Positions 1 through 7,584 of a stretch of 64,000 nt of DNA are shown here, one piece after another (within the stretch, counting starts at the first letter, position 1; each line of letters starts with the position of its first letter). Both the position numbers and the translations under genes were made by a program. The DNA is from Armatimonadota bacterium (GTDB taxonomy: Bacteria > Armatimonadota > HRBIN16): the NCBI GenBank assembly GCA_026003195.1, contig BPGU01000004.1, positions 506,317 to 570,316 on the forward strand. The letters are read 5' to 3'. The notes below the pieces were generated by a model. That model was not told the DNA's origin and did not search any database. It saw only the letters and a program-made list of their open reading frames with translations.

Positions 1-442
1 CCGTGATTCAGGCTTTCGCAGGCAAGGTGTTCCACGTGGGCGACGTGGGCGCGGGGCACGCCGTCAAAGCGGTGAACAACATGCTGCTGGCGATTGCCCT
101 GCTCTCGGCGGCGGAGGGGTTGGTGACGCTGGTGAAGCAAGGAGTAGACCCTGCCATCGCGCTGGAGGTGATTAACGTCAGCTCGGGACGATCGTTCTCC
201 ACCGAAGTACATTTCCCCGAACGGGTGCTCACCAGAGAGTTCCCGAACACCTTCAGCCTTGCTCTGCTGGCGAAGGACGCGCGTATCGCCGTCTCGATGG
301 CGCGTGAGGCGTACGTGCCCGTGCCGTTGATGCAGCTTGCCGCAGAGATGTTCGAGATGGCGAAGCAGCAGATTGGCGGCGACGTAGACCATACGGCAGT
401 AGTGAAGCTGATCGAGTCGTGGGCAGGTGCGGAGATTGCCCC
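1..442 (+). repeat. Left copy of an exact ~442-bp direct duplication
   Basis: Bases 1-442 match 3047-3488 (offset 3046) with no difference that I could find, and diverge at 443/3489. The copy reaches the window edge, so the true repeat is longer on the left; by protein homology the right copy begins near 2926, implying a repeat of about 560 bp. Confidence 0.9.
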
Positions 443-455
443 AAAGGGGACATAG
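1..455 (+). CDS. 3-hydroxyisobutyrate dehydrogenase family protein, C-terminal part (cut by window edge)
   Basis: NAD(P)-dependent beta-hydroxyacid dehydrogenase (HIBADH / tartronate-semialdehyde reductase type). Only the all-helical C-terminal domain is in the window; the Rossmann NAD-binding half lies to the left. The stretch GHAVKAVNNMLLA carries the family's conserved catalytic lysine followed by the NN pair. The reading frame is open from base 3 to TAG at 453-455, ending GAEIAPKGT, a normal place for this family to end. The apparent start at base 3 is only an internal GTG. The exact substrate cannot be set from this part. The last 442 bp recur exactly at 3047-3488. Confidence 0.85.
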   Translation, partial: VIQAFAGKVFHVGDVGAGHAVKAVNNMLLAIALLSAAEGLVTLVKQGVDPAIALEVINVSSGRSFSTEVHFPERVLTREFPNTFSLALLAKDARIAVSMAREAYVPVPLMQLAAEMFEMAKQQIGGDVDHTAVVKLIESWAGAEIAPKGT

Positions 456-470
456 CCCCCCAAGGGGGGC
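455..470 (+). terminator. GC-only hairpin after the dehydrogenase stop
   Basis: GCCCCCC, a 2-base AA spacer, then GGGGGGC form a perfect 7-bp inverted repeat that starts on the last base of the stop codon. No T-tract follows on either strand, so it is at best a weak or factor-assisted terminator. Confidence 0.35.
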
Positions 471-490
471 TCACCCGGTTAGAAAGGCAC

Positions 491-543
491 ACTCACGTGC
501 GCCACTACAAACTATAGGAAGGCTCGTAGCGGGGCACGTGAGT
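491..543. repeat. Inverted repeat ACTCACGTGC / GCACGTGAGT
   Basis: Perfect 10-bp arms at 491-500 and 534-543 with a 33-base spacer, between the convergent 3' ends of the dehydrogenase and the secreted-protein gene. Each arm contains the palindrome CACGTG. It may be a 3' end structure or a protein site. Confidence 0.5.
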
Positions 544-565
544 CTGCCGGCCACAGGGTTCTTCA

Positions 566-2227
566 CTACGACCCGCCGGGCGGCTGGCTGGGAGGTGTAG
601 TGACGTCGATGTATAGTGTGACCACGGGATTAGGGTTCGGCGTATCCACAAAACGCTCTTCCCCACCGGGCGCGGTGAGCTTTAGCTTCCATCTCCAACC
701 CTTGCCGAGGTATATCTTTGCCCCCTGCTTGCCAACATATGTATCTGGAGCAGCAGACGGCGGCGGCGATGGGTTGGTAAGGGGTATATCGCGCAGTGCC
801 TGAACGATACCCTCAGCATGGGCGGTGCTTCCGTCTGGATACCTCACCTTGACGTAGACCGTCCACTCCTGCGTGAGGTTGACCACACGCGGGACGCTCA
901 TCGTGCCATCGGTGAGCACCGAGTACACATCCCCCCATGCCATCACCTCGCCCGGTTTTAGACCTGACGCCTGCTGGTTTTGCAGGTCCTGAAGCCATTG
1001 GTTCGCCGCATTCGCTGCAAGCACCGAAAGAAAACCGCGCTGTGGAGCAAGCAGGGTGTGAATGGTGCTCAGAAAAGCCTCCAGTGCCCTTTGACGCTTC
1101 TTGCGCTCGTAGGGGATCGCCAGCACCGCCGTCACCTGACCGGTAAAACCCACACGCCACCTCGCACAACCCTCCGAATAGGGCAACGCCTGCACAGACG
1201 GCAGCGGGCGAGAGGGATCCTCTGCCGCCGCCGTACTGACTGCCTGTACGAGCTGTGCCATTGCCTGCGGGTCGGCTACCCTGAACCGCCCAAAGTTTAC
1301 TGTGTTCGCAATGGTCTTCTTCCGGTATAGCCCCCTAAACGGGTCGGGGGGCCATACATCAGTGATCACCACTGGGCTGTCGTTCATGAAGTCATGATAC
1401 GCTGTGGAGTAGCTGCGCCCCATACCACTGCCTACGTAGGTTTTCGCGCCCGGTGGATTGTACGGGTTACCAGACCGGCTGCCCCCGGCATCGCCAGGCT
1501 GTTCCCCAAAGTGAGAGCAGTACGCCGGTTCAATATAGTAGGGTTCAAAGTTGCCTCCTACCAGCACCGGCACCACCGTATCAAACTTGCCTACGTCTAC
1601 CGCAATGCGAGCCAGCACCCGACCGGTGTCGTTCAACACCTCCGCCACCATCTCACGCAGGTCTGCGGGGATGGAGAACACCCCCGAAGCTTCTGTGCGA
1701 TAAGCGTTCGCCCAGATGCTACCGACCAGTTGCCATGTTTCAGCGTTACGAAACTCCACCCGACCCAACCTGCCCTGCCGGTCGGTCACGCGCACCTGAA
1801 TCTCCAAGTAATCACCGGATGGAGTGAACAGCCCCCAACCGGGTTCCTCCGGCAGTTCCAACTCGCTGAACGACCGGCTGAGCAGTTGGTCGAAGTCCAC
1901 CGGCTCGTTGGGCGAAAAGTCCGCTGCCCACACGCGCAGGGTGAGTTGCCGCTGTGCATCCACGATGAGGCTGGTGAACTGCCCACGCACTGCAATGAGA
2001 GCAGCCAGACTGCGGTCAGTGTGCAGGGGCTTCGGTGTGAGCGGTTGCGCACTGGACAGTTGCACGCAAGCCAGGGCGAGGATAATCAGAGCGACAAGCA
2101 GACGGGAGTTTTTCATCTGCAGCACCCTCTTCTTCTGTTGTCTTCTGCTATTATTAGAAAGCACTCCCACCAAAGGCACCAATGCGAGCGTAATAATTGA
2201 GGCGAACCTCGAGATGGCAACAAACAT
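566..2227 (-). CDS. Secreted or membrane-anchored protein of unknown function
   Basis: I do not recognise a family. From the ATG at 2227 the product is 553 aa. It has a first hydrophobic stretch (about residues 3-23), a basic linker with SRRQQKKR, and then a classic signal peptide beginning MKNSRLLVALIIL (about residues 38-61, ending SSAQ). The remainder is soluble, with a C-terminal proline-rich stretch (NPSPPPSAAP) before a final beta-rich segment. The start at 2227 is favoured by a strong ribosome site, AAAGGAGGAGG, and a promoter just upstream. The ATG at 2116 would give a 516-aa protein with only the signal peptide and is a real alternative. The TAG stop is at 566-568. The gene sits between the two copies of the 442-bp duplication. 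Confidence 0.75.
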   Translation of the reverse strand: MFVAISRFASIITLALVPLVGVLSNNSRRQQKKRVLQMKNSRLLVALIILALACVQLSSAQPLTPKPLHTDRSLAALIAVRGQFTSLIVDAQRQLTLRVWAADFSPNEPVDFDQLLSRSFSELELPEEPGWGLFTPSGDYLEIQVRVTDRQGRLGRVEFRNAETWQLVGSIWANAYRTEASGVFSIPADLREMVAEVLNDTGRVLARIAVDVGKFDTVVPVLVGGNFEPYYIEPAYCSHFGEQPGDAGGSRSGNPYNPPGAKTYVGSGMGRSYSTAYHDFMNDSPVVITDVWPPDPFRGLYRKKTIANTVNFGRFRVADPQAMAQLVQAVSTAAAEDPSRPLPSVQALPYSEGCARWRVGFTGQVTAVLAIPYERKKRQRALEAFLSTIHTLLAPQRGFLSVLAANAANQWLQDLQNQQASGLKPGEVMAWGDVYSVLTDGTMSVPRVVNLTQEWTVYVKVRYPDGSTAHAEGIVQALRDIPLTNPSPPPSAAPDTYVGKQGAKIYLGKGWRWKLKLTAPGGEERFVDTPNPNPVVTLYIDVTTPPSQPPGGS

Positions 2228-2264
2228 CTTCCCAAACCTCCTCCTTTGAGAGTTTTCACTCCCT

Positions 2265-2293
2265 ATTCTACTCTGTCCCCCCCCCCGTGTCAA
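2265..2293 (-). promoter_or_regulatory. Sigma-70-type promoter with a ten-base homopolymer in its spacer
   Basis: On the minus strand, TTGACA (2293-2288), a 17-bp spacer and TAGAAT (2270-2265). Ten of the 17 spacer bases are an uninterrupted G run on that strand (C at 2277-2286). The predicted start of transcription is near 2258, about 30 nt before the ATG at 2227. Confidence 0.75.
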
Positions 2294-2405
2294 TAGTCCA
2301 TTTTTGCCATTTTTGTACCCAATTTGTACTAGACGGAGCGGTTAATACTCCCAACACCCACGCCACGTGCACCAACTGCGCCACGTTCTGCGCACCCACC
2401 CGCGC

Positions 2406-2660
2406 TCACGCCGCCGCCAGATGACGCCGAACCGTCTGCTCCGAACAGCACCTGCGCCTCGCCGCCTCACGTACACTGCCCGTGTCCACATACGCCCGCA
2501 ATGTCTCTACCTGAGCCTGTGTGAACACAGGAGGCACTACCACCACCGCATCCGCAACGCACGGCTTCACGCATACGGTCACCTGCTCCCCATCACGCAA
2601 GCACCGCAACAGCCGTTCTCGCAACACCGCGTCAGGACAGATCAGCCATACGGTAGCCAT
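2406..2660 (-). CDS. Small helix-turn-helix protein
   Basis: 84 aa, likely DNA-binding. The C-terminal half (about residues 45-84) reads as a helix-turn-helix of the LuxR/GerE or HTH_23 kind: VETLRAYVDTGS, VREAARRR, CSEQTVRRHL. The N-terminal half (MATVWLICPDAVLRERLLRCL) resembles the first strand and helix of a response-regulator receiver, but the protein is far too short for a complete receiver. The ATG at 2660 has AAGAGG upstream and a good promoter at 2722-2694. It could be an orphan regulator of the neighbouring secreted-protein gene or of the divergent broken gene at 2780; the sequence does not say which. Confidence 0.6.
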   Translation of the reverse strand: MATVWLICPDAVLRERLLRCLRDGEQVTVCVKPCVADAVVVVPPVFTQAQVETLRAYVDTGSVREAARRRCCSEQTVRRHLAAA

Positions 2661-2693
2661 ACAGGATACCTCTTGCAGTAGAATGCTGGATAT

Positions 2694-2722
2694 AGCATAA
2701 AACCGGGTGCACAGGTTGTCAA
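2694..2722 (-). promoter_or_regulatory. Promoter for the small HTH gene
   Basis: TTGACA (2722-2717), 17-bp spacer, TATGCT (2699-2694), followed by the ATG at 2660. Confidence 0.7.
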
Positions 2723-2728
2723 GAGTAA

Positions 2729-2756
2729 TTGCCTGACGGTTTACCTGTGATGTAAT
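2729..2756 (+). promoter_or_regulatory. Divergent promoter for the broken ORF at 2780
   Basis: TTGCCT (2729-2734), 16-bp spacer, TGTAAT (2751-2756), followed by AGGAGG at 2765-2770 and a GTG at 2780. It lies just outside the minus-strand promoter at 2722-2694, giving a back-to-back pair. Confidence 0.5.
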
Positions 2757-2779
2757 GGAGTTGCAGGAGGGATAGAACA

Positions 2780-2953
2780 GTGATTACCGTGCTCCGTCCG
2801 TTGCAGGATATACACGTCACCGACGGACAGGAAGTGGAGATTTTGTTATACTCGCCTGCTGGGGAGAGGTCTGCCCGTCCGCAGGCTTGGCTGCACTTCC
2901 TGCGCGATACCGAGCCCCTCAGCGGTTGCGGGAGGCAGGTTGCGACTTTCTAG
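2780..2953 (+). pseudogene. 5' end of a truncated gene, possibly an AF2212-like (DUF104) antitoxin
   Basis: A GTG at 2780 with a good ribosome site (AGGAGG, 9 nt upstream) opens a 57-codon frame. It begins VITVLRPLQDIHVTDG and continues QEVEILLYSP. That pattern (VLRPLxxxxxxxGQEVEI) resembles the start of AF2212-like antitoxins, but this is motif memory only. The last codons are in a non-native frame of the inserted dehydrogenase fragment and the frame stops at TAG 2951-2953. The gene therefore appears to be decapitated by the duplication junction near 2915-2930, and its 3' part is missing. Confidence 0.5.
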
Positions 2954-3501
2954 ATGCTCCTGTTTCGGGAGGCAAAGCGGGCGCGGAAGCGGGCACGCTG
3001 ACGGTGATGGTAGGTGGTCACCGCGAAACCTACGAGCGCGCTTTGCCCGTGATTCAGGCTTTCGCAGGCAAGGTGTTCCACGTGGGCGACGTGGGCGCGG
3101 GGCACGCCGTCAAAGCGGTGAACAACATGCTGCTGGCGATTGCCCTGCTCTCGGCGGCGGAGGGGTTGGTGACGCTGGTGAAGCAAGGAGTAGACCCTGC
3201 CATCGCGCTGGAGGTGATTAACGTCAGCTCGGGACGATCGTTCTCCACCGAAGTACATTTCCCCGAACGGGTGCTCACCAGAGAGTTCCCGAACACCTTC
3301 AGCCTTGCTCTGCTGGCGAAGGACGCGCGTATCGCCGTCTCGATGGCGCGTGAGGCGTACGTGCCCGTGCCGTTGATGCAGCTTGCCGCAGAGATGTTCG
3401 AGATGGCGAAGCAGCAGATTGGCGGCGACGTAGACCATACGGCAGTAGTGAAGCTGATCGAGTCGTGGGCAGGTGCGGAGATTGCCCCGAAAAGCGGATA
3501 G
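2926..3501 (+). pseudogene. Truncated second copy of the 3-hydroxyisobutyrate dehydrogenase gene
   Basis: Homology to the family starts at LREAGCDFLDAPVSGG, the linker between the Rossmann domain and the helical domain, so the whole NAD-binding half is missing. The frame then runs to TAG at 3499-3501. The last four codons differ from the left copy (PKSG instead of PKGT) because the duplication ends at 3488. An upstream TTG at 2887 keeps the frame open, but the residues before 2926 do not look like this family. A stable, active product is unlikely. Confidence 0.8.
3047..3488 (+). repeat. Right copy of the exact ~442-bp duplication
   Basis: Identical to 1-442 as far as I could compare by eye. 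The right boundary is sharp: 3489 onward is unrelated to 443 onward. Confidence 0.9.
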
Positions 3502-3618
3502 CCACTGTGGGGAAGGCGAGGCTCCTGCCGAAACACTTGCGGGATGTACGGCCGTCACTGCTGAAGTCGCGCACAGAATGAGGATATCGAGCAGTACCAC
3601 CTTCGCAGGGTTTCTCAT
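3489..3618 (-). pseudogene. 5' end of a truncated secreted-protein gene
   Basis: On the minus strand a strong ribosome site (GAGGAGGGGGG) precedes an ATG at 3618. This opens a typical signal peptide: MRNPAKVVLLDILILC, then ATSAVTAVHPASVSA, followed by GASPSPQWLSAF. After about 43 codons the frame runs into the antisense strand of the duplicated dehydrogenase fragment, where the sequence stops looking like a protein. A promoter lies upstream (3686-3656). The gene was therefore cut at the right junction of the duplication and the rest is not in this window. Confidence 0.65.
3511..3533 (+). repeat. Degenerate copy of a dispersed palindromic repeat
   Basis: GGCGAGGCTCCTGCCGA matches the core of the repeats at 7533, 18071 and 22664, but it lacks the last bases of the right arm. 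It lies inside the truncated signal-peptide gene. Confidence 0.5.
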
Positions 3619-3655
3619 TTTTAGCCCCCCTCCTCTTCTGCTGTTTTCTGTCCTC

Positions 3656-3686
3656 ATGATACTGCTACCCTCCCCAGTGTTGTCAA
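3656..3686 (-). promoter_or_regulatory. Promoter of the truncated signal-peptide gene
   Basis: TTGACA (3686-3681), 19-bp spacer, TATCAT (3661-3656), about 38 nt before the ATG at 3618. Confidence 0.45.
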
Positions 3687-3777
3687 GGGTTTGAAAACTA
3701 TCGGGCACTGCACCTCTGGCGGGTTCTTCTATAACCCATCTAGCCTGGCTCAGGTTCTTGACAATCCGTCCCTTTTG

Positions 3778-3807
3778 TAGACATCCCCTCTGCCGAAAGC
3801 GTATAAT
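3778..3807 (+). promoter_or_regulatory. Promoter of the aldo/keto reductase-GH51 pair
   Basis: TAGACA (3778-3783), 18-bp spacer, consensus TATAAT (3802-3807). The non-coding stretch 3619-3897 otherwise holds the divergent promoter at 3656-3686 and nothing else that I recognise. Confidence 0.7.
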
Positions 3808-3897
3808 ACAGGCGGAGGTGCACACATTATGCGCGCCGCTCTGAAAGCGGACAGGCACTTCATGAAACGTCGTTATTGCGGGGAGAGGAGTATACGG

Positions 3898-4791
3898 ATG
3901 CAACCGATGACACGTCGTGAGTTTCTCGGAACCGTGCTGGCAGGAGCAGGAGGGATGTGGCTGGAAACGGTCGCGGAGGCTCAGCAAAAGCCCCCTGTGC
4001 GCTCGCCGACAGAACAGGTCGCACTGGGCAAAACTGGTCTCAAAGCTTCGTTCGTCGGCATCGGCACAGGGGTGCGCGGCTGGATGCGCCAGTCCAATCA
4101 CACCCGTATGGGCAAGGAGGCGTTCGTCTCGCTGATACGACACGCCTACGAGAACGGCATCACCTTCTTCGATACCGCCGACCTGTACGGCACGCACCCC
4201 TTCCTGCGCGATGCGCTCAGAGGCATTCCGCGCGAGAAGGTGGTCATCCAGAGCAAAATCTGGTTCGGTCCGATGGGTCTACCGGAACCGGTTACCGATG
4301 CCCAAAGCGCATTAGACCGCTTCCGCCAGGAGATGGGCACGGACTACATCGATATCGTCCTGCTCCACTGCACCACTTCCCCCACCTGGACGGATGACCT
4401 GCGCTCGATGCGGGATGCGCTGGAGGAGGCGCGACAGAAGGGGATTATCCGGGCACACGGCACATCGTGCCACAGCCTTGCCGCGCTCAAAACGTCGCAG
4501 GCTTCGCCCTGGGCGCAGGTGCAGCTGGCTCGCATCAATCATCGGGGTACGGCGATGGACGGCAAGCCCGAAGAGATTGCCGAACTGCTGCGCCAGATGC
4601 GTGCGGCAGGAAAAGGCGTGATTGGCATGAAGATTTTCGGCGAGGGCAGATTCCTCTCCGCGCAGGAGCGCGAAGAAAGCCTGCGCTTCGTAATAGCGCA
4701 ACGATGCGTGGACAGCTTCATCATCGGATTTGAGAAGCGTGAGCAGATCGATGAAACGCTCGGTATGTTGAAACGCATCCTGGCAGGATAA
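3898..4791 (+). CDS. Tat-exported aldo/keto reductase
   Basis: NADPH-type oxidoreductase with an (alpha/beta)8 aldo/keto reductase fold, probably acting outside the cytoplasmic membrane. From the ATG at 3898 (298 aa) the N terminus has a twin-arginine signal: TRREFLG at residues 5-11, then a hydrophobic stretch ending near AEAQ. The catalytic tetrad is visible as D92 and Y97 (FFDTADLYG), K120 (QSKIWF) and H157 (LLHCTT). The start at 3898 is chosen because GAGAGGAG precedes it and it places the Tat motif at the very N terminus; the ATG at 3829 would add 23 residues. A GH51 gene follows 9 nt after the stop, suggesting a shared transcript and a role in sugar metabolism. The substrate is unknown. 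Confidence 0.85.
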   Translation: MQPMTRREFLGTVLAGAGGMWLETVAEAQQKPPVRSPTEQVALGKTGLKASFVGIGTGVRGWMRQSNHTRMGKEAFVSLIRHAYENGITFFDTADLYGTHPFLRDALRGIPREKVVIQSKIWFGPMGLPEPVTDAQSALDRFRQEMGTDYIDIVLLHCTTSPTWTDDLRSMRDALEEARQKGIIRAHGTSCHSLAALKTSQASPWAQVQLARINHRGTAMDGKPEEIAELLRQMRAAGKGVIGMKIFGEGRFLSAQEREESLRFVIAQRCVDSFIIGFEKREQIDETLGMLKRILAG

Positions 4792-4800
4792 GGAGGAGCG

Positions 4801-6831
4801 ATGGAACCGCTGATTCGATTCGTGGAGGACAACGCGCCACACCTGGAGGTGTTCACTGACCAGCGGCGGGAGCAAGCCATCAGCCCCCGCCTTTTCGGTA
4901 AATTCACCGAGCATCTCGGGCGCAATGTGTACCACGGCATCTGGGCACAGGTGCTGGTGAACCCCGGTTTGGAACCGAACCGCTTCTTTCAATACGGCGG
5001 GCGACCGCCTGCGGAGACCCTGCCGCGCCATCTGGCGTGGTGGGGTGTGTCGGAGACGGTAACGCGCCCTCTGTTGCACCGGCTGGAGGAAAGCCTGCGT
5101 GAGGGAGTGGCATACGGCTGGATGCGCACCGGCGACGGTGAAGCACGCTATGCGCTGGACCCGGACAGGGTGAACTCCGAAACCTCTCAGCGCATCGAGG
5201 TGCGCTCACCCCGTGCGGGCGTCGCCCAGCCGATATTCCTGCCGCTGCATCGCCAGCGCAGAATGGTGCTCAGTGTGTGGGCAAAGGGCGATGCGGGCAG
5301 CCTGTATGCCAGCATCCGTACCGCCGACGAACGGCGTGTGCTGGCGGAGGGCAGGGTAGGGAAGCTGACGAAGAGCTGGCGCAAATACACCCTGCGCCTC
5401 TCTGTGGATGCCGCAGGCATTGAACGGGGCGAACTGCTGGTCTTCACGTTGACCGTCGACGCGCCCGGCACCGTGTGGATAGACCAGTGCTTCCTCTTTC
5501 CCGCCGACAACGTCAGCGGTTTCGACGTGGATGCGGTCAAAGCTCTGAAGCAGGCGAAACTGCCCCTGCTGCGTTTTCCGGGAGGCAACTTCGTCTCCGG
5601 CTATCACTGGGAAGACGGAGTGGGTCCGATAGACGATCGCCCTTTGCGTCCCAACCCCGCCTGGCACGACGTGGTGGAATACAACCACGTGGGCACGGAT
5701 GAGTACATGGCGCTGTGCAAGGCGGTCGGGTGTGAACCCCTCATCTGTATCAACGCGGGCAACGGCACGCCCGAAGAGGCGGCGCGATGGGTAGAGTACT
5801 GCAATGGAAGCACCAGCACCCCGCAGGGGCGGCGACGTGCTGCCAACGGACACCCCGAACCCTACAACGTGCGTTACTGGGAAATCGGCAACGAGCTGTG
5901 GGGCGATTGGCAAATCGGGCACTGCACCCGCGAGGAGTATGCCGAACGCTACCGCCGATTCGTGCAGGCGATGAAAGCGGTAGACCCCACCATTGAGGTC
6001 ATTGCCTGCGGACAGGACGCCCACTGGAACGAGCCGCTCATCGAGCGGTGCGCGGATATCCTGCGCTCGCTGTCCATCCACACGCTTATCGCGCACTCCG
6101 TACCCCCCGACACGCCGACGGAGCGGATATATCGCTCTATCGCTGCGTTTCCGGTGTGGTATGAGGGACATCTGGCGGAGCTGGGGCGGCAGATGGCGCG
6201 ACGGGTGAAACCACCCCGCATCGCTATCACCGAGCTGCAGATAATGACCCCACACCGCGTGAACAACCAGACCATCACCGAAGCCATCTACCTGTCGGGT
6301 ATCATCAACACCTCCATCCGACTGGGTGACCTGGTAGAGCTGATTACGCATAGCGCACTGATGAATCATGGGGGCGGGCTGCGCAAGCATCGCGAGTTCG
6401 TGTGGAAGAATCCGGTGCAACTGGCGCATGAGATGTACGCCCACCTGGCTGGGCGCATACCTATTGGACTGACGGTGACCTCGCCCACTTTCTCAGTAGC
6501 TGCTCTGCACGACCTGCCGGCAGTGGAAAAGGCGCCGTATCTGGATGCGGTGGCAGCGGTGAATGCAGACGGCTCGGAACTGACGTTGATGGTTATCAAT
6601 CGCCACCCCGACTCCGCGCTGACGACGGACATCGTGCTGCGCGATTTCATCCCACGCGGAGCAGCCAGCGTTCACACGTTGGCTGGCGATAGCCCCACGG
6701 CACAGAACAGTTTCGAACAGCCGGACGCGGTGCGCATGGTCAAAGGCACTGCCCGAGCGGGCAAGGAAGGCTTGCGATACACCTTCCCCCCGCTCTCGCT
6801 GACCCTGCTCACTTTCCGACGGGGAGGGTGA
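4801..6831 (+). CDS. Alpha-L-arabinofuranosidase, GH51
   Basis: Hydrolyses terminal alpha-L-arabinofuranosyl residues of arabinan or arabinoxylan. 676 aa, within the range of the longer GH51 enzymes, which carry a carbohydrate-binding-like domain in the N-terminal third (here about residues 120-230). Diagnostic motifs are LFGKFTEHLG near the N terminus, LLRFPGGNFVSGYHW, the acid/base glutamate E365 in EIGNELWGDW and the nucleophile E478 in AITELQIM. No signal peptide is seen, so it is probably cytoplasmic and acts on imported oligosaccharides. AGGAGG sits directly before the ATG. It is co-transcribed with the aldo/keto reductase. Confidence 0.93.
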   Translation: MEPLIRFVEDNAPHLEVFTDQRREQAISPRLFGKFTEHLGRNVYHGIWAQVLVNPGLEPNRFFQYGGRPPAETLPRHLAWWGVSETVTRPLLHRLEESLREGVAYGWMRTGDGEARYALDPDRVNSETSQRIEVRSPRAGVAQPIFLPLHRQRRMVLSVWAKGDAGSLYASIRTADERRVLAEGRVGKLTKSWRKYTLRLSVDAAGIERGELLVFTLTVDAPGTVWIDQCFLFPADNVSGFDVDAVKALKQAKLPLLRFPGGNFVSGYHWEDGVGPIDDRPLRPNPAWHDVVEYNHVGTDEYMALCKAVGCEPLICINAGNGTPEEAARWVEYCNGSTSTPQGRRRAANGHPEPYNVRYWEIGNELWGDWQIGHCTREEYAERYRRFVQAMKAVDPTIEVIACGQDAHWNEPLIERCADILRSLSIHTLIAHSVPPDTPTERIYRSIAAFPVWYEGHLAELGRQMARRVKPPRIAITELQIMTPHRVNNQTITEAIYLSGIINTSIRLGDLVELITHSALMNHGGGLRKHREFVWKNPVQLAHEMYAHLAGRIPIGLTVTSPTFSVAALHDLPAVEKAPYLDAVAAVNADGSELTLMVINRHPDSALTTDIVLRDFIPRGAASVHTLAGDSPTAQNSFEQPDAVRMVKGTARAGKEGLRYTFPPLSLTLLTFRRGG

Positions 6832-6907
6832 GCTTTTCTGAGGAACAGGCTCCGAAAGGAAACGGAACCGGTCGGGCGAATGAATTGGAAGGTGGGAGAG
6901 GAATACG

Positions 6908-7498
6908 GTGTCCACTCGTGAAGAGAGTCATCTGATACGCGCCGCCCAGCAGGGTGATAGCCGCGCGTTTGACCGTCTGATCCATCGTTATCAGGCGCAG
7001 GTCTATCGCGCCATGACCCGTGCGTGCGCCAACCCGGATATGGCGGCGGATGTGCTGCAGGAGGCGATGATTCGCGCCTTCCGTGCCCTGCCGCAGTTTC
7101 GAGGGGACTCCTCGTTTGCGACGTGGCTCTTTCGCATCGCCCGCAACCTGTGCGTGCGTAGACAGCAGCAGATGATGGCGCACCCCACCATCTCGCTGGA
7201 CCAGCCACTGGGCGAGGAGGAAGATGCCGAAAACCTGCTGCGCCAGATGATAGACCCCACCGCCCAAAACCCGCAACAGGTAGTGCTGGACGAGGAGATA
7301 CGCCAGAAGGTGCGCGAGGCGGTAGATAAGCTGCCCCCTCATCTGCGGGAGGTGCTGGTGCTGCGCGATATGGAAGACCTGTCTAACCAGGAGACGGCGG
7401 AACGCACGGGGTTGACCGTCGCTGCGGTGAAGGCACGTTTGCACCGCGCCCGTGCCCTGCTGCGCGAACACCTGGAGGAGTACTTCTCGGAGTCTTAG
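6908..7498 (+). CDS. RNA polymerase sigma factor, ECF type
   Basis: 196 aa with the two ECF domains. Sigma region 2 is at about residues 20-90 (FDRLIHRYQAQVYRAMTRA, DVLQEAMIRAFRALPQF, SSFATWLFRIARNLC). Region 4 is at about 138-190 (LPPHLREVLVLRDMEDLS, AAVKARLHRARALLREHL). The start is GTG at 6908 after GGTGGGAGAGG. A GGAACC at 6864-6869 could be an ECF-type -35 element for self-regulation, but I cannot define the -10. No anti-sigma gene follows: the next DNA is the Rhs remnant region on the other strand, so how it is controlled is not visible. Confidence 0.92.
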   Translation: MSTREESHLIRAAQQGDSRAFDRLIHRYQAQVYRAMTRACANPDMAADVLQEAMIRAFRALPQFRGDSSFATWLFRIARNLCVRRQQQMMAHPTISLDQPLGEEEDAENLLRQMIDPTAQNPQQVVLDEEIRQKVREAVDKLPPHLREVLVLRDMEDLSNQETAERTGLTVAAVKARLHRARALLREHLEEYFSES

Positions 7499-7532
7499 CT
7501 GCTGCACAGGTGGTTTGTTAGGCGTGGTCATC

Positions 7533-7559
7533 CTGGAGGGCGAGGCTCTCGCCGAGCCG
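7533..7559 (+). repeat. Dispersed palindromic repeat, copy A
   Basis: CTGGA followed by GGGCGAGGCTCTCGCCGAGC and CG. The core forms a GGCTC-N5-GAGCC hairpin. Close copies are at 18071-18097 and 22664-22690 (inverted), with a degenerate one at 3511-3533. All are intergenic or in broken genes. Confidence 0.75.
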
Positions 7560-7584
7560 ATCTCGCCAGATTGGGGAGCGTTGA

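Noticed and set aside
455-470. Standard rho-independent terminator
   Set aside because: The hairpin is perfect but lacks any T-tract on either strand, so I list it only as a weak candidate.
1-3501. Composite transposon reading of the 442-bp direct repeats
   Set aside because: No transposase, no terminal inverted repeats at the borders and no target-site duplication were seen. The repeat is part of an ordinary metabolic gene.
2950-4197. A 415-codon minus-strand open frame
   Set aside because: Only its first-exposed segment after 3618 (the signal peptide) looks like protein; the remainder is antisense to the dehydrogenase fragment and to the aldo/keto reductase gene. I kept only the truncated 5' end.
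5206-6444. Long minus-strand open frame inside the GH51 gene
   Set aside because: High GC content gives long antisense frames. The plus strand has clear GH51 motifs and catalytic residues.
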